Of a DNA stretch of 64,000 nucleotides, positions 9,766-18,774 are shown in pieces (the stretch's first letter is position 1; every line of letters starts with the position of its first letter). Location of the stretch: the NCBI RefSeq assembly GCF_016650815.1, contig NZ_JAEKEZ010000001.1:124001-188000 (forward strand), written 5' to 3'. Position numbers and translations under genes: made by a program. This DNA comes from Pseudomonas sp. TH31 (lineage in GTDB: Bacteria > Pseudomonadota > Gammaproteobacteria > Pseudomonadales > Pseudomonadaceae). A model generated the notes under the pieces. It saw nothing but the letters and a program-made list of their open reading frames with translations, had not been told where the DNA came from and did not search any database.

Positions 9766-9957
9766 TTCACAGCCCTCGTCGATTGATCGCGTGCAAACCC
9801 TGATCTGATTGGGTTCCATCAGTCAGGAGCCGATACGGATTACTCGGTTATGGCGGGCCGGGGAGGGTGATGATCACAGTTAAGAAAAATCGCTACAGAC
9901 TGAACGCGGCGATTAATCGCTCTGATTGCTCGGTCGTGTTTGACGCAAAAATACGCA

Positions 9958-10004
9958 TAGGTCGATTGACCTATAAAATACGGTCGATTGACCTATGTCA
10001 AGCG
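9958..10004. promoter_or_regulatory. Tandem operator dyads, copy 2
   Basis: TAGGTCGATTGACCTA (9958-9973) and GGTCGATTGACC (9982-9993) have centres 22 bp apart, as in copy 1 at 1371-1417. The element sits between the divergent araC (8644-9765) and tetR (10142-10783) genes, so it could control either or both. An autoregulatory TetR operator is the simplest reading (inference). Confidence 0.78.
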
Positions 10005-10141
10005 AAGGAACTAAAATTCGTTGCAATCTTGTCGGGTGGGCGACGTCAACCGGACGTTGCAGGGACTACCCTTGCGTCTGGACCGGGCCCGAGCAAACTG
10101 GCATGTTCATGAAATTAATTTGAGTCTGGAGGGAGCGTCTA

Positions 10142-10783
10142 ATGCCGACGGAAACTGCACGAGCCGAGTCGTTGTTTGAGAGAACGGCGAGTCCTCGCGA
10201 AAAAAAACGCGTTCAGCGTATTGAAGACATCATAGAAGTCGCCGCGAGCATTTTCGTCAGCGACGGCTATGCGCAGTTTTCCGCCCGCAAAGTGGCGAGC
10301 GAACTGGGCATCAGCCTGAGCAACCTCCAGCACTACTGCGGGACGACTGAAAACCTGCTGGCGTCGATGATCAGGGCCAAAATAGAGAGTTTCGTCACGC
10401 TTTTTCACGATATCGCCAGCAACACCGCGATGCCGCCTCAAGAGCGCTTTATGGCAATACTCGATGGAGACATGGCCGCCACGCTGGACCCATGGATTGC
10501 TTCGTTTTCATTTCAGGTCTGGGCGTTGGCAGAACATGATGAGGTTGTAAATGCCTTGCTGAAGAGGATTTACGGTGATTTTTGCCAGACACTCAGCGAG
10601 TTGATTGTGGAAGTTAACCCTTCGATATCGCTCGAGAAAGCTAGGGTTCACGCGATCCTGATCGCCTCTCAAATCGAAGGCGTAATGTTTTACAACAAAC
10701 AGATCGGAGCCGAGTCGGTGAGTTGGGACACCCTGCTCGATACCATGAAAACGTTGTGGTTGAAGACGATCCTCGAGGGGTGA
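10142..10783 (+). CDS. TetR-family transcriptional regulator
   Basis: A 213-residue protein with an N-terminal TetR helix-turn-helix at about residues 30-75 (FSARKVASELGISLSNLQHYCG) and an all-helical ligand-binding C-terminal domain. The recognition helix differs from the usual GVSxxxLYxHF in carrying NLQHYCGT, as in the BetI-like subgroup. GGAGGG lies about 8 bases before the ATG. The gene diverges from the araC gene with a tandem palindromic operator between them and precedes a third araC gene. It probably acts as a repressor released by a pathway compound (inference). Confidence 0.9.
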   Translation: MPTETARAESLFERTASPREKKRVQRIEDIIEVAASIFVSDGYAQFSARKVASELGISLSNLQHYCGTTENLLASMIRAKIESFVTLFHDIASNTAMPPQERFMAILDGDMAATLDPWIASFSFQVWALAEHDEVVNALLKRIYGDFCQTLSELIVEVNPSISLEKARVHAILIASQIEGVMFYNKQIGAESVSWDTLLDTMKTLWLKTILEG

Positions 10784-10820
10784 TTTTCAAGGTGTGGAGA
10801 TCGGCCAGTCCCACCTGCTT

Positions 10821-10841
10821 TATTGGTCATTTGCCACCTGT
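10821..10841 (+). promoter_or_regulatory. Regulon site S6 upstream of the third araC gene
   Basis: TATTGGTC-N6-CACCTGT matches the consensus TTTTGRCC-N6-CRCCTKT with two mismatches. It ends about 61 bases before the ATG at 10903, which suggests that this AraC protein regulates its own gene and may be the activator of the regulon. Confidence 0.65.
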
Positions 10842-10902
10842 TTGATGGCAAAGGCCAAGCCTACCCTTCCTCTCAAGATTGTTATCGAGGGGGATCCACG
10901 TC

Positions 10903-11934
10903 ATGGCAATGTCCACGGATCAAGAGATTGATCGGATGGCTACGCTGCACTTCATCGCACTGGTGGACTCACTGGTTTGTGAGACCGGACATGCAACCGA
11001 AGCGCTTTTGCAGGGTGTCGATCTCAAGGTTGAAGAGCTTCATCAGGGCCTGAAACTCATTACATCTGCTCAGGAATTCTCGATTCTGCGCAATGCCTTG
11101 CGTCTGACGGGTGACAGGCATCTGGGGCTGGTGCTAGGCAGCCGATGCAAGTTGGCGTCCTATGGGATTTTCGGATTCACTCTGCTTTCCAGTAGCAATC
11201 TCAGAGCGGCACTGGCCTTGTTGTTTGAATACCCGTTGCCGCTCGGCACGGGTTACGTCCTGAAATTGACCGAAGTCAACGGCGTTGCGACGCTCCATAT
11301 CAGTGACACCTTCGAGATCGAAGCAGAACTGCGTTTATTGGCCGTCGAGTTCTGTTCGATGGCATTGCAGAGGCTGATAAGCGACCTGCTCTGGAAAGAC
11401 CTGCCATTGCTGGCCGTCAATATTCGCGGTGCTACGAGCGCCGACTGCACTGCCTATCAAGCCCATTTCAAGTGCCCAGTGTCGATTGGGCCGGGTTCGT
11501 CCTGTGCGCTAATGTTTGATGCTCGCTGGCTCGATCTGCCATTGCCGTGGGCTCATCCGGCAGCGCACGGTGAAATGCAGAAACAGTGCTCTGAATTGAA
11601 ATCCAACCTTGAGGTTCCGCGTAATTTTCTGAGCAATGTCCGTTCAGCCATTTGCGCCCAATTCGACAAGTCTCCAACCCTGACGAATGTTGCCGACTCC
11701 GTGGACTGTTCGAGCAAAACATTACAACGTCATCTGCGCGCCGCCGGTACAAGTTTCAATGAGGTGCTGGGTGAACTGCGTTATGAACGTGCGCAAAAAT
11801 TGCTGTTGCAGCAGGTGCCGGTGGCGCGGGTTGCCGAGCAACTCGGTTTTAGCGAGTCGGCGGCCTTTCGCAGAGCCTTTCAACGCTGGAGTGGCTGCAC
11901 GCCCTCCCAGTATCGATCTCGTATTCGGCACTGA
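10903..11934 (+). CDS. AraC-family transcriptional regulator (candidate master regulator of block 1)
   Basis: A 343-residue AraC protein with an Arabinose_bd-type N-terminal domain (LRLTGDRHLGLVLG, SYGIFGFTLLSS) and a C-terminal DNA-binding domain (CSSKTLQRHLRAAGTS; GFSESAAFRRAFQRWSG). The start at 10903 follows GAGGGGG at good spacing. It is more distant from the other two AraC proteins than they are from each other. It is immediately upstream of the outer-membrane barrel gene that carries site S3, and it has a regulon site of its own (S6). Confidence 0.92.
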   Translation: MAMSTDQEIDRMATLHFIALVDSLVCETGHATEALLQGVDLKVEELHQGLKLITSAQEFSILRNALRLTGDRHLGLVLGSRCKLASYGIFGFTLLSSSNLRAALALLFEYPLPLGTGYVLKLTEVNGVATLHISDTFEIEAELRLLAVEFCSMALQRLISDLLWKDLPLLAVNIRGATSADCTAYQAHFKCPVSIGPGSSCALMFDARWLDLPLPWAHPAAHGEMQKQCSELKSNLEVPRNFLSNVRSAICAQFDKSPTLTNVADSVDCSSKTLQRHLRAAGTSFNEVLGELRYERAQKLLLQQVPVARVAEQLGFSESAAFRRAFQRWSGCTPSQYRSRIRH

Positions 11935-11971
11935 TGTGTCGCTGCCAGGCTGGATTGATCTGTGTCTTGTT

Positions 11972-12006
11972 CGATCCCCTTTTTGACCCGTTTGCGCCTT
12001 TAGCCC
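11972..12006 (+). promoter_or_regulatory. Regulon site S3 upstream of the outer-membrane barrel gene
   Basis: This 35-bp block is identical at 33 positions to site S4 (19779-19813). It contains TTTTGACC-N6-CGCCTTT, a full consensus match. A GACAATC block follows at almost the same distance in both copies. It ends 89 bases before the ATG at 12095. Confidence 0.8.
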
Positions 12007-12094
12007 TTTGCCACTAACTCAGACAATCCTTATCAAGTCGCCAGTGGTTGGTGCGTGATTTTTCACATCATGGCTATTGAGAAAGGGGCAGGTT

Positions 12095-13399
12095 ATGAAA
12101 GTTTCGGTTCGCTATTTGGCTGCGGGCGTGGGGGCCTTGTACGCGGGTTCAAGTTTTGCTCTTGAGAGCTTCAATATTGGGGATGTGCTCGTAGAACCCT
12201 CGGTGACGTTGGGCGCTGCCTATCTGGATCACCACAATCAAGACTTTGGTGCGCGTACAAGCAGTATCGGTCTTGAGGTTGATCGTTCCTCCAGCCGCTT
12301 TGAAGGCTTCGTCCTGCCGGCACTGAAACTTACGGGTCCACAGACTGCCTACGGCACGATGTTTGGTGGCGTTTCTGCCGTAGGCGCGATGACCCGAGGT
12401 GGCAGCGATGCTGGCGGTTTCACCCACGGCGACCCGGAATCCATCGGCCTGGAAACAGCCTTTGTCGGCTGGAAAAGCGGTGATCTTTTGTCTGGCCTTG
12501 GGAAAGATGCCATTTCGCTGAGTGCCGGCTCGCAGAACTTCATCATTGGCGATGGCTTCCTGATTGGGGATGGTCACGCCGACCAGGGCAAAGATGCGGC
12601 GGCCTGGATTGGACCACGCACGGCCTTCAAGCAGGCTTACCTCGCGCAACTTAACACCGGCAAGATTCACGCGGACCTGTTTGATCTGACTGCTACGGCC
12701 GATCTGGACTACGCGGACTACAAGGAAAACCTGCGGATGCGGGGTGCCAACCTTGAGTGGCGCGATACCCTCGGTACGCTTGGCGCCACCTACTACCACA
12801 CGATGGATGCTGATAACGCCTTGCGTGACGGCGTCGATGTTTATGATCTGCGCGCCAAGGGCACACCGATTGCCAGTCTGCCGCAGATAGGCGTAGCCGG
12901 TGAATACGTATGGCAGAAGGGCGGTGATGCAAACAAGTCGGCTCACGCCTGGTACACCCAATTGAGCTACACCTTCACCGATCTGCCTTGGACTCCCACT
13001 CTGAGTTATCGCCGCTCCGAATACTCCAGCGACTATGACGCAATGGCCTATGGCTACGGAGGAGAGTATGGCACGTGGTACCAAGGCGAGATCGTCGGGG
13101 AGTACATGCTGTTCAACAGCAACGAAAAAATCGACTTGCTTAAATTGACGGTTAAACCCAGAGAAGATGTGACTGTCGGCCTGATGGGTTATCGATTTAC
13201 CCTGGATAAAGCGCCTGCTGGTGTCGACAGCCGTGACTTTGCCAAAGAGTTGGATATGTACGCGAACTGGAACGTAACTCCGGCGCTTACTGTGAGCGCA
13301 TTGTATGGTGTTGCGTTGCCTGGTGACGCTGCGAAACAGAGTTTTGGTAACAACAATACCTCGCAACTTTTCGAAACGCTGGTGACGTGGAGTTTTTGA
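12095..13399 (+). CDS. Outer-membrane beta-barrel protein, family not identified
   Basis: A 434-residue secreted protein. A signal peptide ends near residue 22 (AGSSFALES), the body is rich in alternating aromatic and polar strands, and the C-terminus ends ETLVTWSF with a terminal Phe, as expected for BamA-dependent insertion. It is not an OprD sequence. Its length and repeated Gly/Asp loops resemble alginate-export-type or general uptake barrels, but no family could be assigned with confidence. Promoter site S3 places it in the block 1 regulon, so it probably lets the regulon substrate cross the outer membrane. AAAGGGG precedes the chosen ATG. Confidence 0.8.
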   Translation: MKVSVRYLAAGVGALYAGSSFALESFNIGDVLVEPSVTLGAAYLDHHNQDFGARTSSIGLEVDRSSSRFEGFVLPALKLTGPQTAYGTMFGGVSAVGAMTRGGSDAGGFTHGDPESIGLETAFVGWKSGDLLSGLGKDAISLSAGSQNFIIGDGFLIGDGHADQGKDAAAWIGPRTAFKQAYLAQLNTGKIHADLFDLTATADLDYADYKENLRMRGANLEWRDTLGTLGATYYHTMDADNALRDGVDVYDLRAKGTPIASLPQIGVAGEYVWQKGGDANKSAHAWYTQLSYTFTDLPWTPTLSYRRSEYSSDYDAMAYGYGGEYGTWYQGEIVGEYMLFNSNEKIDLLKLTVKPREDVTVGLMGYRFTLDKAPAGVDSRDFAKELDMYANWNVTPALTVSALYGVALPGDAAKQSFGNNNTSQLFETLVTWSF

Positions 13400-13422
13400 G
13401 TAAGTTAGTTCTGTCGCGTGAT

Positions 13423-13440
13423 GTTGGGCTGCGGCCCAAC
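13423..13440 (+). terminator. Possible terminator hairpin
   Basis: GTTGGGC-tgcg-GCCCAAC forms a perfect 7-bp stem 24 bases after the barrel gene. There is no T-run, so termination is uncertain. Confidence 0.5.
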
Positions 13441-13543
13441 TTCAGAATCAGCGCGAGCCAGTTGTATTGAAAGTCTGAATCTATTTGGTGGATAAGCAAT
13501 GGGCAATTCGGTCAAGCGCCGTTTTTGATAAAGGATGGAGTAT

Positions 13544-14425
13544 ATGATGAAGAAAATCACTCGGGTTTTAGGTTCCCTTGCGCTGGCTTGTTCGCTAGTG
13601 ACGGGGTCGGCATTGGCGGAGGAAGTGGCCAGTGAAACAAAAAAACCGCCTTTGGAAAGTACGACTGGCATAAAGTCGAGTGGCTTCGAAAATAACAATG
13701 TCAATGCACTTCTGTGGCTTCAGAAGTCGGCGGAGGCACGAGCACTGTTCTATCAGGCCTTCAATTTAGGTGACATGATCCTGGATAAGGCGCTGGCGGA
13801 TAAAAGCTATAAGAAAAAGCCGGCAGTGGTGGTAGATATTGATGAAACCATTCTGGAAAACGGCCCTTACCTGGCGCTGCTAGCGCTTGAAGGAACGGAC
13901 GATTACCCATTCTGGGACGAATGGACCGATGTTGCGGATGCAGCCGCAACGCCGGGTTCTGTTGAGTTTCTCAATGGCGTAGCCAAAAAGGGTGTGGATA
14001 TATTCTACGTGTCCAACCGTTATCTGGAGAACGTTCCGGGAACCCTGAAAAACCTTAAAAAACTCGGGTTCCCTCAGGTCGAGGAAAGTCATTTGCTGTT
14101 CATGGATAGAAATGGCAGCTCGACCAAAGAACCGCGCAGACAGAAAGTTTCACAGACGCACGATATCGTTCTGTTGATGGGCGATAACCTTATCGATCTT
14201 TCTCAAGCCTTCGAAATGCCAACCAGCGAAGAAAGAAACAAAAAAGTTGACGAGTTAAAAGATCAATTCGGAAAACGCTTGGTAATACTGCCCAACCCGA
14301 CCTACGGCTTCTGGCTTGACCATCTTCAAGAAGGGTATGGGAAGATGAATGCCGAACAAAAGCGCAAGGCAAGACTTCATGCGCTTGAGTACTGGAAAAC
14401 CGATCTGCTAAAAGTTTCTCGCTAA
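13544..14425 (+). CDS. Secreted HAD-type acid phosphatase, class C / lipoprotein e(P4)-like
   Basis: A 293-residue protein with a signal peptide (KKITRVLGSLALACSLVTGSALA) and a HAD phosphatase core. The nucleophile motif is VVDIDETILEN (Asp98, Asp100), motif II is FYVSNRY, and the late acidic motif is LLMGDNLIDLS. Family members dephosphorylate nucleotides and other phosphomonoesters at the cell surface or in the periplasm. A Cys in ALAC could be a lipidation site, but Leu at -2 is atypical. AAGGATGGAG supports the ATG at 13544. It lies between two porin-type genes, so it may prepare a phosphorylated substrate for uptake (inference). Confidence 0.85.
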   Translation: MMKKITRVLGSLALACSLVTGSALAEEVASETKKPPLESTTGIKSSGFENNNVNALLWLQKSAEARALFYQAFNLGDMILDKALADKSYKKKPAVVVDIDETILENGPYLALLALEGTDDYPFWDEWTDVADAAATPGSVEFLNGVAKKGVDIFYVSNRYLENVPGTLKNLKKLGFPQVEESHLLFMDRNGSSTKEPRRQKVSQTHDIVLLMGDNLIDLSQAFEMPTSEERNKKVDELKDQFGKRLVILPNPTYGFWLDHLQEGYGKMNAEQKRKARLHALEYWKTDLLKVSR

Positions 14426-14441
14426 CCCTTAATCATCAAGT

Positions 14442-14461
14442 GCGCGCCGGAATAGGCGCGC
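14442..14461 (+). terminator. Possible terminator hairpin after the phosphatase gene
   Basis: GCGCGCC-N6-GGCGCGC is a perfect 7-bp GC stem 17 bases after the stop codon. No clear T-run follows. Confidence 0.5.
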
Positions 14462-14544
14462 GGCTTAGCGGTGCTCTTTGTTGACAACTACAGCGTATGA
14501 ATGAGCAGAGCCATCTATAAGGCCAACGAGTTGAGGTGGATAAA

Positions 14545-15885
14545 ATGACACAAAAGGTACAGTCTTTTAAGCAGGGGCTTATTGCGCTGGCAGTTACCAT
14601 CGCAGTGCCAGAATTGGTAGAAGCTGATGAACGTGCGAACACTTCACCCGTCCCAAAAGGTTTTGTCGGTGATAGTAGTTTTGAGCTGCTTTTGCGTAAC
14701 TACTATTTCGGCCAGAACAATACACGAGGGGCAAAAGACAAAAAGGATTGGACGCAGGGATTTCTGGCCACCTACAAATCAGGATTCACCGAAGGGCCGA
14801 TTGGATTCGGCTTCGATGCCTTTGGCTATTTGGGGGTGAAGCTCGATGGCGGAGGTGGGACCACACGTACCGGTAACCTGCCGATAGGGCGTGATGGAAA
14901 ACCGGAAGATGACTACGGCCATGCCGGCGGGGTCTTGAAAGCCCAGGCTTCAAAAACCTTATTGAAGTGGGGGCAGATGCAGACAACTGCTCCGGTCTTT
15001 GCGGCAGGCGGAAGCCGCCTCATGCCACAGATGGCGACAGGTTTTAATCTGCTCAGCAAGGAGATTGAAGGGCTGGATCTTGAGGCGGGACATTTCACCG
15101 CGGGATACGGGCCGACGACGACCAGTTCCAAAGGCGAGTTGTTTGCTTACTACGCCAACAAGACGACGCCCAGCGTCGATTTCGCCGGTACCAAGTACAA
15201 GATAAATGACGTGCTGTCCGCCTCGCTGTACGGGTCCCAGTTCAAAGATATCTGGAATCAGTATTACGCAGACCTGAACTACCGTCAGCCGCTGTCTGAT
15301 GGACAGACGTTGGCGGCGAGCTTCAACATCTACAGGACGTTGGACGAAGGAAAAGCCGAAGCAGGGGACATCAACAATACGTCTTGGTCCCTGTATACCG
15401 GTTACACATTTCTTACCGCCCATACGCTCTCTCTGGCCTATCAGAGCGTGCGAGGGGATACGCCGTTCGACTATGTAGCTTTCGGGGATAACGGGGCGGG
15501 CGCGTATGGCGACTCGATTCTCCTGGCCAACTCTGTCCAGTACTCTGACTTCAATGGCCCCGGAGAAAAGTCCTGGCAGGCACGTTATGATTTGAAATTC
15601 GATACCTACGGCGTTCCGGGTCTGAGCCTGATGGCGCGCTATATCAATGGCAGAGGCATTGATGGGACGAAGATGGATGAGGACAGCCCTTATCAGGTCT
15701 ACGGTTACGGTAAGGATGATCGAGAGCGTGAAACCAACGTCGAGCTCAAGTATACGAAGCAATTAGGTCCAGCCAAGGTGCTGCTGCGTGCCCGCCAGGC
15801 CTGGCACCGCGGCGATGCCGAACGAGCAAAAGTCGATCGCAGTGAAATACGCTTGATTGTCGACTACCCCATCAAGTTTTTGTAG
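14545..15885 (+). CDS. OprD-family porin
   Basis: A 446-residue outer-membrane porin of the OprD/OprE family. After the signal peptide come the family hallmarks RNYYF, a W-TQGFLATYKSGFTEGPIGFGFDA-like segment, the LKWG strand, SWQARYDLKF and a closing REIRLIVDYPIKFL-like strand. Such porins admit specific small anions, amino acids or aromatic acids. GAGGTGG 5 bases before the ATG at 14545 decides the start. The gene has no regulon site of the block 1 type visible upstream. Confidence 0.92.
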   Translation: MTQKVQSFKQGLIALAVTIAVPELVEADERANTSPVPKGFVGDSSFELLLRNYYFGQNNTRGAKDKKDWTQGFLATYKSGFTEGPIGFGFDAFGYLGVKLDGGGGTTRTGNLPIGRDGKPEDDYGHAGGVLKAQASKTLLKWGQMQTTAPVFAAGGSRLMPQMATGFNLLSKEIEGLDLEAGHFTAGYGPTTTSSKGELFAYYANKTTPSVDFAGTKYKINDVLSASLYGSQFKDIWNQYYADLNYRQPLSDGQTLAASFNIYRTLDEGKAEAGDINNTSWSLYTGYTFLTAHTLSLAYQSVRGDTPFDYVAFGDNGAGAYGDSILLANSVQYSDFNGPGEKSWQARYDLKFDTYGVPGLSLMARYINGRGIDGTKMDEDSPYQVYGYGKDDRERETNVELKYTKQLGPAKVLLRARQAWHRGDAERAKVDRSEIRLIVDYPIKFL

Positions 15886-15917
15886 GTTTCGGATTTTTCG
15901 ATTCGTTGGTTTCAGGG

Positions 15918-15947
15918 CCGGGGTGTCTTATGACTCCCCGGTTTTTT
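15918..15947 (+). terminator. Intrinsic terminator after the OprD gene
   Basis: CCGGGG and CCCCGG arms (15918-15923 and 15936-15941) are followed directly by TTTTTT. Confidence 0.9.
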
Positions 15948-15984
15948 GCGCCTGTAATGCCCTTTTGGGCGCGATGAATGGCAC

Positions 15985-16008
15985 AAAAAAAGGCGTCCAG
16001 AGGACGCC
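15985..16008 (-). terminator. Hairpin with flanking A-run (leftward terminator-like)
   Basis: GGCGTCC-aga-GGACGCC (15992-16008) is preceded on the plus strand by seven A, giving a T-run in the minus direction. No leftward gene lies immediately to its right, so its use is unclear. Confidence 0.5.
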
Positions 16009-16289
16009 ATAAAATCACCTGAACCAAGGGTATTGCCAGGTGAACCCGAACGAAATGGTGGAGCGTTGGTAAGGCGCAAATTTCGTTGGGTCTCGCAGGA
16101 GAGCGAGTGGATCTACTTTAAAACTAACCGTGATTTTCTAAAGGTGCAGCGTGGCCAATGGTCGGTGATGGATGGCCAGTTTGTTGTGTATCGACATCTC
16201 ATCTTTATTTGATGCAGTGGCGTAATGAGAGGAACACGCTGATTTCGGTTCCCCCCGAAGGCGTTTGAGCTGGCCGGATGATCCATGCA

Positions 16290-16310
16290 TTTTGGCCGCG
16301 ACGCACCTGT
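16290..16310 (+). promoter_or_regulatory. Regulon site S5 upstream of the hydrolase gene
   Basis: TTTTGGCC-N6-GCACCTGT agrees with the consensus TTTTGRCC-N6-CRCCTKT. It ends 93 bases before the hydrolase ATG. The rest of the 15886-16403 gap holds two hairpins (15918, 15992) and no gene. Confidence 0.72.
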
Positions 16311-16403
16311 GAGGCAGTAGCCACCATCCCGATACTTTGAACAGCTATCCGGTTCGCCAGTCGAGACCGGTCAGTTCATTTTATCGACACAGGGGCCTGA
16401 CAG

Positions 16404-17300
16404 ATGCGCACCGATATAAGCTTTAAAACAACCGACGGCTTGACCTTGAAAGGGTGGCTGTTTACGCCGGGGGACAATTTCAAGGCGCCTTATCCGACGA
16501 TCGTCATGGCTCATGGTTTTACGGCGGTCAAAGAACAATATCTGGATAAATACGGCGAGGCCTTTTCCCGTGAGGGCTTCGCTGTGTTGATCTATGACAA
16601 CCGCAATTTCGGTGCAAGCGAAGGCCAGCCACGTCAGGAGGCCGATCCGCTGCTTCAGGTTCGTGATTACCGCGATGCAATCAGTCACGCCAGCACGCTC
16701 GACGTCGTCGATGCGCAGCGTATTGGCGTTTGGGGCTCAAGCTACAGCGGTGGTCACGTACTGCAAGTTGCAGCGTTTGATCGTCGGGTTAAATGCGTCG
16801 CCTCACAGGTGCCAGCCATCAGCGGTTCCATGGACGTACGTTTCGCTATCCGTCCCGACCTGCTCCCAGGTGTGATCGACTACTTTGAGCAAGATCGCGC
16901 CGCTCGTTATGCCGGTGAGCCGCCGATTGTCATGGAAGTGGTGAATGAAGATCCGAAAAGTGATTGCGCCTTGCCAGGTCAGGACTCTTACGATTACTTC
17001 ATGGATAGCCACCGCGCCGTTGCCCCAAGCTGGCGCAACGAGGTCACGCTCAAAAGCATCGAACTGTTGAACGAGTACGAACCGGCTTACGCAATCGACC
17101 GCATCAGCCCAACCCCACTGCTGATGATTGTGGCGAAAAAGGACACCGTTACCGTTCCGGATCTGGCACTAAAAGCCTACGAGCGAGCGTTGCAGCCCAA
17201 GCAGTTGATGCTGCTCGACTGCGGGCATTTCGATCCCTACTTGAGTGAATTCCCGGCCTCAAGCTCGACTGCGGTTGAGTGGTTCAAACAGCACCTCTGA
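16404..17300 (+). CDS. Alpha/beta hydrolase (dienelactone/X-Pro-peptidase-like)
   Basis: A 298-residue alpha/beta hydrolase. It has an oxyanion-hole segment MAHGFTA, the nucleophile elbow WGSSYSGGH near residues 110-118, a likely acid in AKKDTVTV and the catalytic His in DCGHFDPY. Proteins of this subgroup hydrolyse esters, lactones or amides and often occur next to oxidoreductases in catabolic loci. The gene stands alone between terminators on the left and the NADH dehydrogenase gene on the right, and site S5 includes it in the block 1 regulon. The substrate is unknown. Confidence 0.85.
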   Translation: MRTDISFKTTDGLTLKGWLFTPGDNFKAPYPTIVMAHGFTAVKEQYLDKYGEAFSREGFAVLIYDNRNFGASEGQPRQEADPLLQVRDYRDAISHASTLDVVDAQRIGVWGSSYSGGHVLQVAAFDRRVKCVASQVPAISGSMDVRFAIRPDLLPGVIDYFEQDRAARYAGEPPIVMEVVNEDPKSDCALPGQDSYDYFMDSHRAVAPSWRNEVTLKSIELLNEYEPAYAIDRISPTPLLMIVAKKDTVTVPDLALKAYERALQPKQLMLLDCGHFDPYLSEFPASSSTAVEWFKQHL

Positions 17301-17446
17301 CTTCACGCGATGAGTGTTCACCTGTTGCACTTTCGAAGGCAATGGGTGAGGGACTCTAACGGGTCATACCACCAGGCATGTTCCTGGATTGTGGATAGAC
17401 CTGAGGTTACGACTTCAGGGTGAACAGTGCATTTGGGGTAATCGTA

Positions 17447-18742
17447 TTGACTCACCGTATCGTTATCGTCGGCGGCGGCGCTGGCGGGTTGGAATTGGCA
17501 ACTCGCCTGGGTAAAACCTTGGGTAAATCGAACAAGGCCCACATTACGTTAGTGGATGCCAACCTTACCCATATCTGGAAACCGCTGTTGCACGAAGTCG
17601 CCGCGGGTTCTCTGAATCCTTCGGTTGATGAACTCAACTATGTGGCCCAGGCCAAGTGGAATTATTTTCACTTTCAATACGGGAGGATGAGCGGACTCTG
17701 CCGTGAAGACAAAAAGATTCGATTGGCGACCAGCATCGATGGAACCGGCGAACCCATCAGTGACGAGCGCGAAATAGCATACGACACGCTGGTATTGGCG
17801 GTTGGAAGTCAAAGCAACGACTTCGGTACAAAAGGGGTCCAGGAGCATTGTCTTTTCCTGGACAGCCGCGCTCAGGCTGAGAGGCTGCACAGAGCGCTGC
17901 TGAGTCGTTACTTGAGTGGGCATGCCTCCAACGCGGCACAACCTTTGCGCATCGCCGTCGTAGGCGCTGGCGCGACGGGTATTGAGCTGTGTGCCGAGCT
18001 GCACCACGCCGTACGCCTGATGCAAGGTTATGGCGTGCGAAAGGCCTGCCCGGAAGACTTGTGCATTACCTTAATCGAAGCGGGGCCGCGAGTTTTACCG
18101 GTACTGCCGGAACGCATCAGCCAGGCTGTTCATCGTGAACTGCACAAGATCGGCGTGGAAGTGTTGAGAAACTCTGCGGTCAGTGAAGTTACTGACGACG
18201 GATTAACGATCTGTGGTGACGAGTTTATTCAGGCCGATATTCGGATCTGGGCAGCGGGGATTCGTGCACCGGCCTTTTTGCAAGATATTGATGGTCTCGA
18301 AACCAACCGGATCAATCAGTTGGTGGTGCAAGGAACATTGCAGACTACCCGCGATGAGTCGATTTTCGCGCTGGGCGATTGTGCCGTGTGCCCGATCCCG
18401 GAGACTGAAGGCCGTACTGTACCGCCGCGCGCGCAGGCCGCTCACCAGCAAGCAGAGTTGATGGCACGAAACATAGCCTTGCGCATCGCGGGCAAGGCCC
18501 TGCGGGAGTTTCATTACAAAGACTACGGGACACTGATTTCTCTGGCTTCGTTTAGCGCAGTAGGCACCTTGATGGGCAACCTGACCGGCAGCCGATTTGT
18601 TGAGGGTTTGCTGGCCAGGGCGTTTTACCTTTCCCTGTATCGCATGCACCAGGCTTCGTTGTATGGCGTGCGAAAGGTGATCTTCATGATGATCGCGGAC
18701 CTGCTGCAAAGGAAGGTTCGGCCGCGCTTGCGTCTGCATTGA
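17447..18742 (+). CDS. ndh: Type II NADH:quinone oxidoreductase
   Basis: A 431-residue non-proton-pumping NADH dehydrogenase. The FAD fold starts at RIVIVGGGAGGLELATRL and the NADH fold at VGAGATGIELCAEL. The FAD site is in FALGDCAVCP, and a C-terminal amphipathic region (KVIFMMIADLLQRKVRP) fits membrane attachment. The product feeds NADH electrons to quinone. The start is probably the TTG at 17447 (MTHRIVIVGG), preceded by GGGGTAA; a GTG at 17420 would add nine residues that look like leader. Its place among dehydrogenase genes suggests it re-oxidises NADH made by the pathway, but it may be a general copy. Confidence 0.9.
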   Translation: MTHRIVIVGGGAGGLELATRLGKTLGKSNKAHITLVDANLTHIWKPLLHEVAAGSLNPSVDELNYVAQAKWNYFHFQYGRMSGLCREDKKIRLATSIDGTGEPISDEREIAYDTLVLAVGSQSNDFGTKGVQEHCLFLDSRAQAERLHRALLSRYLSGHASNAAQPLRIAVVGAGATGIELCAELHHAVRLMQGYGVRKACPEDLCITLIEAGPRVLPVLPERISQAVHRELHKIGVEVLRNSAVSEVTDDGLTICGDEFIQADIRIWAAGIRAPAFLQDIDGLETNRINQLVVQGTLQTTRDESIFALGDCAVCPIPETEGRTVPPRAQAAHQQAELMARNIALRIAGKALREFHYKDYGTLISLASFSAVGTLMGNLTGSRFVEGLLARAFYLSLYRMHQASLYGVRKVIFMMIADLLQRKVRPRLRLH

Positions 18743-18747
18743 TAAAA

Positions 18748-18767
18748 ATCCCCTCGTTAGAGGGGAT
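18748..18767. terminator. Bidirectional terminator hairpin
   Basis: ATCCCCTC-gtta-GAGGGGAT, with AAAAA to the left, separates the convergent ndh and SDR genes. Confidence 0.75.
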
Positions 18768-18774
18768 GTGAACC

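Noticed and set aside
12149..13366. 405-codon open frame on the minus strand
   Set aside because: It lies entirely opposite the outer-membrane barrel gene (12095-13399), which has a signal peptide, ribosome site, regulon promoter and proper C-terminus. The antisense frame has no recognisable domain.
14959..15762. 267-codon open frame on the minus strand
   Set aside because: Antisense to the OprD porin gene; no ribosome site and no family resemblance.
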